Assembly (NCBI RefSeq): GCF_900110865.1
Contig: NZ_FOFD01000005.1
Span: 277,294 to 341,293, forward strand
DNA: 64,000 bases
Source of the DNA: Natrinema salaciae
Lineage (GTDB): Archaea; Halobacteriota; Halobacteria; Halobacteriales; Natrialbaceae
Direction of reading: 5' to 3'
The notes below the pieces were generated by a model that was not told the DNA's origin, did no database searches, and saw only the letters and a program-made list of their open reading frames with translations. This document shows, in pieces, positions 42,849 to 51,748 of this stretch. Each line of letters starts with the position of its first letter. Position 1 is the first letter of the stretch. The position numbers were made by a program, and so were the translations under genes.

Positions 42849-44492
42849 ATGAAATTCGACAGACGACACGTACTCCGTCTCGGAGGAATCGCGACGGTCG
42901 GATCGCTCGCGGGCTGTTTTGGTTCGGGCAACGAAGAGGACGCAACCGATTCTGACGACGAGCAAGAAACGAACGACGGTACCGACGGGGGCAGGTCGTA
43001 CGGCTGGCAAGATGCGACGTGGGATTCGTACTGGTACTCCCTGTACAATATGAGTGCCAACATCGCGATGAGCGGGAACGGCGTCCTGTTCCCGCACAAC
43101 GACGAACAGCAAGCCCAGTTCGATCGGCGGTTCCCGGCGATGCTCGAGGCGGCAGACCAGGAGCGACCGCCGGTCAGGAACGCGAACCTGAATATGGCTG
43201 CGTTCACCGAAGGAGATCCGTCGTTCACCCAGCAGCCAGTACTCGAAGACGACAGCGGGCGACCGGACGCGAGCACCCTCCAGTGGGACCACTCGAAGTC
43301 CTCCGGCGTGGTTAGCCCTTCTTCGCTGGCGTGGACGCATCTCAAGGGCGTGACGTGGGCGAAAAACTTCGAGGCGCACTTCGACATTCTGCCGGATGCT
43401 CTCGCGGCGGAGTTTCGCTCGGAACTGCTCTCGACGCTCGGACAGATTGGGATCAACGCGGCACTCATCGCTGGCGGACCACAGGAGAACGGTGCCTTAA
43501 CGGCCGGTGACGATTCGTTACAGCTGATTTCGGGATTCCGTCCGGGTGGTCCGGAAGTCACCGATTCGACGCCGCGGGTTCACCATCACTCGGCGATGCT
43601 CTGGTTCCTCTCGGAGATGACCAGTCTCGCCCAGGGTGGTTGGTTCGGCTACGAGAACCCCGAACCGCTGATCCCCGCGAACAGGATTCAACAGCTCGCC
43701 GACGGGATGTTCCAGGCGACCCGGTCCCAGTTCGCCCCGAACGACATCGCCAGCGAGTCGACGCGTCAGCTCGGTCAGACGCTGGGGGCGGTCGGGTGGT
43801 ACGGCACCCAGGCCGGGAGCGATCAGGCGCAGTCGAGCGCTGTCGAATACGCGAACGCCCTCGCGACGCAGGTCGACGCCAATCTCGACGATAACGGGTC
43901 GATCGAAAACAGCCCCGCAAATCAGGCCGCGACGCAGGGTATCGTCGGGCAGGGGCTGCTGTGGGCGTCCGAACTCGACGGCGTCGACCATACCGACACT
44001 GCCGAGAGCGTGCTCGGATACATGCTCGACGAACTCTGGGATGCCGACGCGGGAACGTTCAAACCCGAGCCGAACGCCGATACCTACGAGATCACCGCAC
44101 GGGACGCCGGAGATATTACCGGCGGCCTCAACGCTGCAGACGCCGTTCTCGAGATGAACGGCGTGAACGACACGTTTGCACGGTTCTTCAATCAGACGTT
44201 CAACCGGGGACGACTCCAGCGTGCCGAGCGCCCGCAGTCCCGTGACGACGACGCCGAGTACACGCTTCCGTTACCGCCCGAAGCCGACGGGGAATACGGT
44301 CAAGCGGCCGTCTACAACGCTGCAGTCGAGTACGATCCCGCCGCCGACGAGTGGTCCGTCACCGACGATCGCTTCAATACCGAGTGGTCGCTGTACCTCG
44401 CGAATCAAGACATCTGGATCGGTCAGTGGGGAGGTGACTTCTACCAGGGTCGTGGCCGGCCGGGGCATTCCGATTCGCCCCCGAGCGGGTGA
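42849..44492 (+). CDS. Large Tat lipoprotein of unknown function
   Basis: A 547-residue exported lipoprotein. The N-terminus has a Tat motif (DRRHVLRLGG), a hydrophobic core and lipobox ending LAGC at about residue 21, then a Glu/Asp-rich linker (NEEDATDSDDEQETNDGTDG). The body has repeated helices with long hydrophilic loops, including VHHHSAMLWFLSEMTSLAQGG, QLGQTLGAVGWYGTQAG and ITGGLNAADAVLEMNGV, ending QDIWIGQWGGDFYQGRG. The layout recalls alpha/alpha-barrel enzymes but no catalytic motif is clear. A truncated paralogue is at 969-2162. The ATG is set by the Tat signal; the frame is open for 25 further codons upstream. Confidence 0.85.
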   Translation: MKFDRRHVLRLGGIATVGSLAGCFGSGNEEDATDSDDEQETNDGTDGGRSYGWQDATWDSYWYSLYNMSANIAMSGNGVLFPHNDEQQAQFDRRFPAMLEAADQERPPVRNANLNMAAFTEGDPSFTQQPVLEDDSGRPDASTLQWDHSKSSGVVSPSSLAWTHLKGVTWAKNFEAHFDILPDALAAEFRSELLSTLGQIGINAALIAGGPQENGALTAGDDSLQLISGFRPGGPEVTDSTPRVHHHSAMLWFLSEMTSLAQGGWFGYENPEPLIPANRIQQLADGMFQATRSQFAPNDIASESTRQLGQTLGAVGWYGTQAGSDQAQSSAVEYANALATQVDANLDDNGSIENSPANQAATQGIVGQGLLWASELDGVDHTDTAESVLGYMLDELWDADAGTFKPEPNADTYEITARDAGDITGGLNAADAVLEMNGVNDTFARFFNQTFNRGRLQRAERPQSRDDDAEYTLPLPPEADGEYGQAAVYNAAVEYDPAADEWSVTDDRFNTEWSLYLANQDIWIGQWGGDFYQGRGRPGHSDSPPSG

Positions 44493-44664
44493 TACCAGGC
44501 GTATCCGGCGTGGTGATTCACCGATATCACAGCGGCGCTGCCCGCTTCTCTACCCCGAAAGAACGATCCTAATCGATTCGGATTACACGGATTCGCTGTC
44601 TGTGTCGGCTGCTGATAGCACAGTGCCTCCCCGTAGTCCGATCCGACATGGGAGGGAATACGCA

Positions 44665-44870
44665 ATGCCCGATTCAAGAGCTGACAACGGATCGTCGATC
44701 CCGTCGTATCGCCTTCAGGCCGGTCCGTTCTGCGAGCGTGTCGTTCGCACACTCGACGAGTCCGACCTCGACTACGTTCGCGCTTCGTCGAGGCGATGCA
44801 CTCCCAGTGGAACGTCGTCAAGCGCAGCAGCTGGAACCGCTGTCGTGCGTTCCGGAGTCTCTCCGCGTGA
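44665..44870 (+). pseudogene. Glutaredoxin/GST N-domain-like remnant
   Basis: The frame from ATG 44665 reads YRLQAGPFCERVVRTLDESDLDY, the thioredoxin-fold active-site strand with a single Cys (usual CPYC is PFC), then shifts near 44777 to RFVEAMHSQWNVVKRSSW, the expected next helix (F-V-E-x-M-H-S...N-V-V-K), and stops at 44868-44870. Two frames and a missing C-terminal half make it a pseudogene. It is present only in copy 2 of the duplicated block. Confidence 0.6.
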
Positions 44871-44964
44871 GCGACCAGCAAATTTTTCGGAGATTACCCC
44901 GTTTTCCGGATACAGACGGGTACGTATTGGTGATCTCGACCGGCGGATCGATTCAGCGACCGTG

Positions 44965-45371
44965 TAGCGACCTGTGAGCGATGCGCTCAACGCCGCAACG
45001 TGGCGCTCAATTATCACGAACTGGCACCGGGAGAGAGTTTCACATATGTCTCACATGCACGAAAACCAGGAGGAACCGCTTGTCGTTCGGGAGGGGCGGG
45101 TGACCTTCGAAACCGAGGGCGGAGCTGTCGTGGTCGACGCGGGAGAACGCATTCGATTCGACCCCGGCGAGTACCAGCAAGGTGTCAATACTGGCGGCGA
45201 GCGAGTCGTCGCACTGGTCATCGGTGCGCCTCAGGACAGGGGAGTCAGAGATCTTCCGGACGCGTGTCGCCCGTGGTGAGCGCACGCCCAATACGGTCGA
45301 ACAAGTCCAGGATGAGCAGGCCACACTCACCCGGTGACCCTCTTGTGGAGAAGAGACCGGTCGGTTCGAAT
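44965..45371 (+). pseudogene. Degenerate copy of the cupin/zinc-ribbon gene
   Basis: Aligns by eye with 2299-2766: LNYHELAPGESFTYV and MHENQEEPLVVREGRVTFET, DPGEYQQGVNTGGERVVALV are all present, but at least three indels put them in different frames and the zinc-ribbon part is reduced to TPNTVEQVQDEQATLTR. The longest surviving frame starts at 44974 and ends at 45277-45279. No function expected. Confidence 0.75.
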
Positions 45372-45380
45372 AGGCCGCCT

Positions 45381-45405
45381 CCTCCCAGCCCGAAAAGCCG
45401 GGAGG
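45381..45405. repeat. Solo end-type hairpin
   Basis: CCTCCC-N13-GGGAGG, like the hairpins at 834-851, 11452-11477 and 60741-60759. It is absent at the matching position of copy 1 (about 2767-2795), so it arrived or was lost after the duplication. Confidence 0.4.
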
Positions 45406-45406
45406 A

Positions 45407-45823
45407 TTACACCGAGGCGATCAGTCGCTGGTGTTCGGGTTTCATACACCGATCCTGGACGACGCGCAGGCCGGCCGCTTCCGCTCGAGCGACAGCGTCG
45501 TCGTCGTGAATGCCCAACTGGAGCCAAATGACCTCGACATCAGCACGGGCGAGCGCTTCGTCGACGATTCCGGCGACCTCGGGACTCGGTCGAAAGACGT
45601 CTACAATATCGATATCCTCCTCGACATCCGAGAGCGAGTCGTCGGCGGGCCGACCCAAGACGTCATCTGCTGTGGGATTGATCGGGATGACCTCGTAGCC
45701 CTTCGTCTGGAGATATTTCGGAATTTCGTGAGCGGCCTTTCCGGGCGTCGACGAGCAGCCGACGACAGCGACCGTTTTTTCCTCGAGTATCTTTCGGACT
45801 TCGGTGTCTGTCTCGACGGGCAT
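45407..45823 (-). CDS. CoA-binding (YccU-like) protein, copy 2
   Basis: A 138-residue paralogue of 2796-3212, with the same VAVVGCSSTPGK loop, VIPINPTADDVLGRPA, VDVFRPSPEVAGIVDEAL and C-terminal QDRCMKPEHQRL. This copy keeps the family consensus better (HEIPKYLQTKGYEVIPINP), so it is the more likely functional one. The start at 45823 is the only ATG that leaves the conserved N-terminus. Role unknown beyond CoA binding in homologues. Confidence 0.85.
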   Translation of the reverse strand: MPVETDTEVRKILEEKTVAVVGCSSTPGKAAHEIPKYLQTKGYEVIPINPTADDVLGRPADDSLSDVEEDIDIVDVFRPSPEVAGIVDEALARADVEVIWLQLGIHDDDAVARAEAAGLRVVQDRCMKPEHQRLIASV

Positions 45824-46046
45824 ACCGCTCGTAGGACTTCGGATCTCAAAAGGGCACCGTCGCGTTCAGTCTCGTTCGTGAGCCCCTCAGTCAGTGGATA
45901 ATGCCATTTGAGAATGCCGTGGGCTAGCGACGGACTGATTCAGTACGACCGTCCCCCATGTTGCCAGAATGGGTGAAGGGGATATCGAGTCGTGGCTGTA
46001 TTTAACTGATTGATACTATTGAGGATGGAACCTAAAACGGAGGAGC

Positions 46047-46865
46047 ATGCGGAGCAATACGTCGAACCGAAGACAGTTTTTTGCCCGGACTGCCGTGGTC
46101 TCGTGTACAATCGGCCTCGCGGGATGTCTTAGCGGTGGATCGAAGCGCAACGACGGTCGAGATTCGCAGACGACCACGCCCAACGAGGAGAGTGAGACGA
46201 GCACTACTGAGAACACGGATTCGACGAACGAAACCAGGACCGAGACGTCGTCCTCGCCAGAAACTAGCGATTCGACCACAGAGAGCGTACGGACGGTCTC
46301 GTTTGAGGCCCCGCATGGAGCGACTATCGAGGCTACGTCCTACGGCAGTGGCGACTGCGGTGTCGTACTGGTGCCCCAGATCAATATGGACAAAGAAAGC
46401 TGGCAACCACAGGCAGAGATGATCGCCGACATGGGCCATCTGGCGCTTGCTATCGACGAGGACCCGGACAACCGATCCGAATCCGTACGTGGCGCTGTTC
46501 GTTATCTCGACGAACAACGGGGAGTGTCGACACGTATCCTCGTCGGAGCGAGTACGGGAGGGGAAGCCATCGTCGCCGCAAACGCGAAGACGGACGTCAC
46601 TGTCGACGGAACGATCACACTGTCCGCTGCCGGTGGTGCCGATCACGCTTCGGAACTCCACGGACGGTCTCTCTTCGTGGTCAGCGAGGGAGACGACGAT
46701 CGGTTCGTTCGTCTTGCTCGGGAACTCCATCAGGGGGCACCGGAACCAAAACAATTGATCGAGTACGATGGATCGGCACACGGCCAACGAATCTTCGATT
46801 CGGAGTACGGTACCGAACTTCGAGACCAAATTCGAACGTTCGTGTCGAGAATATGTGGTCCTTGA
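46047..46865 (+). CDS. Tat lipoprotein with alpha/beta-hydrolase-like domain
   Basis: A 272-residue exported protein. The N-terminus NRRQFFARTAVVSC...GLAGC is Tat plus lipobox (Cys27), followed by a 55-residue Ser/Thr/Glu linker. The rest looks like a short alpha/beta hydrolase: VSFEAPHGATIEATSYGSGD, QINMDKESWQPQAEMIADMG, the nucleophile elbow LVGASTGGEA (G-x-S-x-G) and a C-terminal YDGSAHGQRIF where the His could complete the triad. Its substrate is unknown. Attached outside the cell by a lipid anchor. The ATG at 46047 is supported by the signal peptide. Confidence 0.75.
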   Translation: MRSNTSNRRQFFARTAVVSCTIGLAGCLSGGSKRNDGRDSQTTTPNEESETSTTENTDSTNETRTETSSSPETSDSTTESVRTVSFEAPHGATIEATSYGSGDCGVVLVPQINMDKESWQPQAEMIADMGHLALAIDEDPDNRSESVRGAVRYLDEQRGVSTRILVGASTGGEAIVAANAKTDVTVDGTITLSAAGGADHASELHGRSLFVVSEGDDDRFVRLARELHQGAPEPKQLIEYDGSAHGQRIFDSEYGTELRDQIRTFVSRICGP

Positions 46866-47147
46866 TCATTCCCCAAACTATTCCCCATTGATGCGTAATA
46901 CTTACGATTCCAAGCTACTTGGAGGCGTGTAACGCCAACCCTACTGTGAAATACCACGGCTCCTTCACTGAGTCCCAGCTAATTCAACAATTAGCTGGTG
47001 TTGGCTTTGTTGAAATCCTGTTCCTCGGACATATTCTCGCCCGAAACAGCTGTTCGCTGAACAGTGCGAACTTACCGGACGGATGAGCACAAAATAGCGA
47101 CTTGACCTTGGAGAAAGCATTTATCGACGTATGGCTGATTTTCTGAC
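46866..47147. other. Gap with a possible IS end
   Basis: No gene. TTGGCTTTGTTGAAATCC at about 47001-47018 is close to the inverse of GTGGGTTTCAACAAGGCC at 29166-29183, and both resemble termini of haloarchaeal insertion sequences; neither has a transposase beside it. Confidence 0.35.
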
Positions 47148-47635
47148 ATGAACCGCCGCACGGTCCTCACCGGTGTTGCCATTGCTCTCCTATCCTTGGT
47201 TGCTGGTTATTTTGCTGAAAGAGATAATACACCCCCGGAATACGAGGACAAGGGAAGTAACCTGACTGCTCCAAAATCGAATACTGAGAGGGAAGAAACC
47301 CCCCGAGTTCACTGTTTCTTTACTGTTGAGTTGATTGAAAGTCCACCAGAAAACGCCTCAGTAGTTTCCGCAGAAAAGGAACAACTGATAGATGCCACTA
47401 TTATTAGGAACATTTCAGTCAAAGCTGTCAATTCAGACAAAAACACGGAACAGTAACAAGGCCAAGTGGGGAATACGAACAATTCTCTGTAGCTCCAAAC
47501 TCGACTGAGGAATTGGAAGAGGGGAGAACAGCACTTGAACCACTGCCGGAATACCATGATGATGAGTATCCATCTGGTGTATATGTGAAATACAAAGATA
47601 CTATCGTGGCAATCACAGAGCAGTGTACAATCTGA
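47148..47635 (+). pseudogene. Small lipoprotein-like gene with a frameshift at an A-run
   Basis: MNRRTVLTGVAIALLSLVAGYF is a Tat-type signal but without a lipobox Cys (GYF instead of GC). The frame ends early at 47454-47456; just upstream, in a run of A at about 47437-47441, a shift restores a frame encoding GTVTRPSGEYEQFSVAPNST and VYVKYKDTIVAITEQCTI to TGA 47633-47635. The whole gene is A+T-rich, unlike its neighbours. It could be a dead gene or one switched by slippage. Confidence 0.55.
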
Positions 47636-47742
47636 CCGTTGAGTGAGTTCTCTGTACTAACCGGTACCTGCGTATGCGAACTGAACACAGTTAACGACCT
47701 GTAGAAGAAAAACACTTACTTGATCGTTTGCTGAAATCTAAC

Positions 47743-48174
47743 ATGAACCGGCGAACGGCTCTGACGATGATTTGTAGCGGGGCAGCGACGTGTGGCGCGG
47801 GTTGTCTTTCAGTTGAGGAAGCGAGTCCTCTCGATTTTGAACTCCTGAATTTTACTGAAGACACTCATCAGGTTGTTGTCACCATCACCGATGAAAGTGG
47901 AAATAACGTGTTGGAAGAGACCTACGAAATTGAGGAACGGCGGGATGGTCCAAGGGTGATTCGAGAAAAAGGATTTACGCAGGCCACCAACGGAGAAACC
48001 TTGGATATTGTCGTGGCGCTCTCTGACAGAGAACCAGAAGAGCGGGTATTCCGAGTGACGTGCAATGAAAGTGATGAAACCCAGGACGTGTTCTTTGCCG
48101 AAATACGTGAAAAGCGCGATGGAGAGTATACATACTTTGAATTCCAACAATCAATCTGCAGTGGTGGTCTCTAA
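47743..48174 (+). CDS. Small Tat lipoprotein
   Basis: A 143-residue exported lipoprotein from MNRRTALTMICSGAATCGAGC (Tat motif and lipobox, Cys21). The body is beta-rich (FELLNFTEDTHQVVVTITDE, DIVVALSDREPEERVFRVTC) and ends with a Cys-containing tail, resembling the lipoprotein at 39443 in plan. Function unknown. It is the second of a tandem pair with the frameshifted gene at 47148, and both are A+T-richer than the region, which points to a common origin. Confidence 0.7.
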   Translation: MNRRTALTMICSGAATCGAGCLSVEEASPLDFELLNFTEDTHQVVVTITDESGNNVLEETYEIEERRDGPRVIREKGFTQATNGETLDIVVALSDREPEERVFRVTCNESDETQDVFFAEIREKRDGEYTYFEFQQSICSGGL

Positions 48175-48562
48175 CCATAGTATTCCGCGCACTATCTCCT
48201 ATTCACTGGCGGAATGGTGGTAAGTACATCACCTGTCCTGACCGGTAACTACGTGTGCGTATTAGTCACCTGCTCACAGTCGTTCAGCCGAACACGGTGA
48301 CGTGCACCAGTCCCACGCGAGATTCTCCACAGTACCGAGACATTGGCCCTCGAGTCCGACCCGGACGAGCAGGAGAACGTTGCTACCGAAGAACCCTCCC
48401 TGCCTGTTCGACCGACGATGGTTTGGATAGAACGAATCGGCTATCTGCTGAGTGACCGCCTTTTTCGCACCTCAGCCCCCCTGCAGCCAGGAAAGTCGGC
48501 GGCGGGTGACGTGAGCCCGACCTCTTTTGCCCTGGCCGTCGTACCGAATTTCGGAGCAGACA
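48175..48562. other. Intergenic region without a supported gene
   Basis: About 390 bases. Frames on both strands are open but Arg/Pro-rich and without start context; the long minus-strand frame here is antisense of the SDR gene. Confidence 0.4.
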
Positions 48563-49294
48563 ATGCAGCTCAAAGAGAAAACCGCGATAGTCACCGGCGG
48601 GTCCTCGGGTATCGGAAGGGCGATTGCCGCTGCGTACGTCGACGAAGGTGCAGACGTGGTCATCGCGAATCAGACCGAATCCGAGGGAGAGTTGGTCGCG
48701 GACGAACTCGACTGTGACTTCGTACAGACGGACGTCACCGAGTACGATCAAGTCGAGGCGCTCGTCGACGCCACCGTCGACGAGTTCGGGAAGCTCGACG
48801 TGATGGTCAACAACGCCGGTATCGGGAGCGAAACGTCCGTCGAGGAGATGAGCCTCGAGGAGTGGGAGCGCGTCGTCGACGTCGACCTCGACGGCGTCAT
48901 GCACGGGACGAAGGCCGCGCTCCCGCATCTCGAGGAGACCGACGGGTGTATCATCAACACCGCCTCGATTTACGGGTTGGTCGGCGGCAAAGGGGCCGCC
49001 TCGTACTCCGCGGCCAAAGGCGGCGTCGTGAATTTCACCCAGCAGGTCGCCGTCGACTACGCCGAGGAGGGCGTCCGCGTCAACAGCATCTGTCCCGGCT
49101 TCGTCGAGACGCCGATGACGAACGACCTGCTCGAATCCGAACGCTTCTACAACTACGTCCTCGAGGAGACGCCGATGAACAGGCCCGCACAACCGGAGGA
49201 GATCGCACCGCTGGCGGTGTTCCTCGCCTCCGACGGCGCCTCGTATCTCACCGGCGCGAACATCCCGGTCGACGGCGGCTGGACGGCCCATTGA
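48563..49294 (+). CDS. Short-chain dehydrogenase/reductase (classical SDR)
   Basis: A 243-residue NAD(P)-dependent oxidoreductase. TGGSSGIG (residues 11-18) is the cofactor loop, NNAG at 83-86 is structural, and the catalytic Ser135, Tyr148 and Lys152 (SYSAAK) have the standard spacing; the C-terminal GANIPVDGGWTAH is the usual FabG-like ending. The substrate is unknown. The inner ATG at 48563 is set by family length. A DUF35 scrap follows downstream. Confidence 0.9.
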   Translation: MQLKEKTAIVTGGSSGIGRAIAAAYVDEGADVVIANQTESEGELVADELDCDFVQTDVTEYDQVEALVDATVDEFGKLDVMVNNAGIGSETSVEEMSLEEWERVVDVDLDGVMHGTKAALPHLEETDGCIINTASIYGLVGGKGAASYSAAKGGVVNFTQQVAVDYAEEGVRVNSICPGFVETPMTNDLLESERFYNYVLEETPMNRPAQPEEIAPLAVFLASDGASYLTGANIPVDGGWTAH

Positions 49295-49369
49295 TCCACG
49301 CGTCCCGTCGGGGAAGCGGCGCGAGTACGACCGTGACCGTCTCGGGAGTGACTGACCGTGCCAGCGTGA

Positions 49370-49548
49370 TTCGACGCGTTCGCAGACGCGATCGAGTCCG
49401 GCGACCAGCAGTTCCTCGCGTGCGGGTCCTGCGGTCACGCGACGCTGCCCCGCCGCGTCCGTCCTGCGACTCGACCGACCTGTCTCGAGCGTCGTTCTCC
49501 GATCACGGGGCGGTCTTGTCGGTCGCTGAATTTCCGTTACAATACAGA
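49370..49548 (+). pseudogene. DUF35/zinc-ribbon OB-fold protein remnant
   Basis: Plus-strand codons read FDAFADAIESGDQQFLACGSCGHATL, the N-terminal helix and first CxxC of the zinc-ribbon OB-fold partners of thiolases, then a frameshift leads to CDSTDLSRASFSDHGAVLSVAE, the second Cys pair and first OB strand. The second CxxC is damaged and the remaining OB-fold is gone. Confidence 0.55.
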
Positions 49549-49709
49549 CGTTTCACGGAGCGACCCCGGACACTGTCGTCTTGGCAGAATTGCGTGAGGG
49601 CTCGTTCCTCTCGTCCGGTGGCGGAGTGAGGTCGCGATCGAACGCTTGGGAACGCCATCGCGCAGTGCACGTGACCGTTCTATGGGAGTCGACCTCGTTA
49701 TCGTCACAC

Positions 49710-50348
49710 ATGGAGGGAACTCGACGATTCAGCGATCGGACTGACGCGGGGGAACGGCTCGCAACGGCTCTCCGCGAACGAGCGGTCGACGCGGACGTCG
49801 TGCTCGCCGTCCCGCGGGGCGGTCTCCCGCTCGGGCGAGCGATCGCCGACGCGCTCGACGTACCGCTCGACGTGGTCGTCGCGAAGAAGATCGGCGCACC
49901 GGGCAACCCGGAGTACGCCGTCGGCGCCGTCGCGAGCGACGGGAGCGTCTGGCGGAACGAGGGGGCGCTGGACCGAACCGACAGCGACGAGGAGTACTTT
50001 CAGCGAAAGCGCGAGGAAGAGGCCGAGAACGCGCGCCGGAAAGCCGACCGATATCGAGGCGGCCGGCCGTCGCCCGATCTGACCGGCAAAACGGTCGTCG
50101 TCGTGGACGACGGCATCGCGACGGGATCGACCGTCAGAGCGTGTCTCAAACGGCTTCGGGGAACGGCGGCCGCAGAAATCGTCCTGGCAGTGCCGGTCGG
50201 ACCGCCCGATACCATCGCCGAGGTAGAAGCGGCAGCCGACGAGGTCGTCTGCCTCGCGACGCCGCGCAGCTTCTTCGGTGTCGGACAGTTCTACGACGAT
50301 TTCGGGCAGGTGTCCGACGAGGAGGCCATGACCTACGTGGAGCAGTGA
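49710..50348 (+). CDS. Phosphoribosyltransferase-family protein
   Basis: A 212-residue type I PRTase from MEGTRRFSDRTDAGERLATAL. The fold is marked by VLAVPRGGLPLGRAIADALD (residues 32-51), VVVAKKIGAPGNPEYAVGAV and the PRPP loop VVDDGIATGS at 131-140. The GAPGNPEYAVGAVA variant is seen in a PRTase group often linked to stress genes and dienelactone hydrolase-type fusions; the acceptor base is unknown. Start selected by family N-terminus. Flanked by a PPOX-type gene and universal stress proteins. Confidence 0.85.
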   Translation: MEGTRRFSDRTDAGERLATALRERAVDADVVLAVPRGGLPLGRAIADALDVPLDVVVAKKIGAPGNPEYAVGAVASDGSVWRNEGALDRTDSDEEYFQRKREEEAENARRKADRYRGGRPSPDLTGKTVVVVDDGIATGSTVRACLKRLRGTAAAEIVLAVPVGPPDTIAEVEAAADEVVCLATPRSFFGVGQFYDDFGQVSDEEAMTYVEQ

Positions 50349-50419
50349 CGTGACCGGTGGCGGATCGCGTCGATCGGTGACGAACGTCGACTCGGGCACC
50401 GGGGGACAACCGCCGTCCG

Positions 50420-50902
50420 TTACTCCGAGTCGTCCGTCGTCTGGAGGGCGGGCGGGAGCCCCTGATGTTTGATCCCCGTCTGCTCGTCGATGTTGAACTC
50501 GTAGACGTTGACCTCGCCGGAGAGGGTCGCCGTTTCGAACAGTTCGGGCCGCCACGTCTCGCTCAGGACTTCCTCGAGCGAGTCCCACTCCGTTTCGGGG
50601 ACCGCGGTGATCGACCCCGTCAGGAGGGCGCTCTCCCAGTTGTACATCGTATCGGTCTTGAAGACGAGGAAGCTCGCGGCGTCCGCCGCCTCGCTCAACG
50701 TTCGCTTCCGGCTGCTGGAGCCGAGGAGGAACGTGAAGTAGAGCCGCGTCTCGCCGTCGTAGCCGAACGTCAGCGGAATGAGATAGGGGGCGTCCGCCTC
50801 GGGGAGACCTAGAACGCCCGTTTTCTGCGTCGACAGGAAGCTTCGGATTTCGGTGTCGCTCATCTTCTCCAGTCCGTACTCTTGCAATTCATCGACTGAC
50901 AT
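50420..50902 (-). CDS. Pyridoxamine 5'-phosphate oxidase-family (FMN-binding split barrel) protein
   Basis: A 160-residue protein from MSVDELQEYGLEKMSDTEIR. FLSTQKTGVLGLPEADAPYLIPLTFGYDGE is the first half of the split beta-barrel, then LYFTFLLGSSSRKRTL and SASFLVFKTDTMYNWESALLTGSI. Haloarchaeal members probably bind FMN or F420 and act in redox or stress roles. The inner ATG at 50902 was chosen; the upstream extension is Cys/Arg-rich. Convergent with the PRTase gene. Confidence 0.85.
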   Translation of the reverse strand: MSVDELQEYGLEKMSDTEIRSFLSTQKTGVLGLPEADAPYLIPLTFGYDGETRLYFTFLLGSSSRKRTLSEAADAASFLVFKTDTMYNWESALLTGSITAVPETEWDSLEEVLSETWRPELFETATLSGEVNVYEFNIDEQTGIKHQGLPPALQTTDDSE

Positions 50903-51136
50903 GTTACAACGCTCTCCGAGGAGCACAAAAAAGCCACCATGCCGTGTGCACACCGCGAGAGGGAACCAAACGATGCCGACAACAGACCGCAGCCCTCGCT
51001 CGTTACCGGTCTCGTCTGGCTGTCGGAGAGCGCGATGACGTCGTCCGATCCGATTTCGCTGCTCCGACGCGCAGTGGCCGCCTCGCGGTGTCGGAATGAG
51101 GGCAAGAATCACTTACTTGGACGTGGTCTGTTACCT

Positions 51137-51574
51137 ATGGACGAACCACGCGACTTCGACGACATCCTCGTCCCGACCGACGGCAGCAAAGCCGCCCGCA
51201 ACGGGGCCGAACAGGCGATCAAGTTCGCGCGGCGAAACGACGCGACCCTGCACGTCCTGTACGCGATGGACATGGGTGACGCCGACTACGTCGCGGTCCC
51301 GAGCGACATCGCACAAACGCGGGGCCGCCTCGAGAAGAAAGGGCAAAAGTTCGTCTCGGAGATCGACGACCTCGCCACGGACGCCGGTGTCGACTGCGTC
51401 ACGACGGTCAGGGCGAACACGCCCGTCGAGGCCATCCTCGAGTACGTCGACGATCACGACATCGATCTCGTCGTGATGGGCAAACGCGGGCGTTCGGACC
51501 CCGACAAGCCGCTGATCGGCTCGATCACGAACCGGGTGGTCGGCTCGCTCGATATCCCCGTGTTCACCGCCTGA
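51137..51574 (+). CDS. Universal stress protein
   Basis: A 145-residue single UspA domain from MDEPRDFDDILVPTDGSKAA. The C-terminal IDLVVMGKRGRSDPDKPLIGSITNRVVGSLDIPVFT has the G-x2-G-x9-G-S type ATP-loop pattern. It likely binds ATP and acts in stress responses. An ACTTACTTGG stretch precedes the ATG. Divergent from the PPOX-family gene with about 234 bases between starts. Confidence 0.9.
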   Translation: MDEPRDFDDILVPTDGSKAARNGAEQAIKFARRNDATLHVLYAMDMGDADYVAVPSDIAQTRGRLEKKGQKFVSEIDDLATDAGVDCVTTVRANTPVEAILEYVDDHDIDLVVMGKRGRSDPDKPLIGSITNRVVGSLDIPVFTA

Positions 51575-51748
51575 GCGATCCCTCAGAACGAGGCCGATCC
51601 GGAGCGACCACCCAGTCGAGAAACTCCAGTACGACAGGAATCGACGGTAGAGTTCGTACTCGATCGCCCAGTGGTGGAGGTGTGCGAACACGGGGAACGG
51701 CGATTCCACCATCTCCGTCGGACTACTCGTCTACTGGAGGCCCAACCA

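Larger units (their letters stand above)
43299..45823. repeat. Segmental duplication, copy 2 (lipoprotein-cupin-CoA-binding block)
   Basis: Matches 969-3212 in gene order and orientation, starting at TCCTCCGG inside the lipoprotein gene. Here the lipoprotein is complete, the cupin gene is broken and about 300 extra bases including a glutaredoxin-like remnant lie between them. Confidence 0.8.

Noticed and set aside
47001..47070. A complete insertion sequence
   Set aside because: Only one terminus-like sequence and no transposase nearby.
48383..49438. A 351-codon minus-strand frame
   Set aside because: Antisense of the SDR gene and its flanks; no family features.
50939..51136. In-frame upstream extension of the stress-protein gene
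   Set aside because: Cys/Arg/Ser-rich residues unlike UspA; the ATG at 51137 fits the family.
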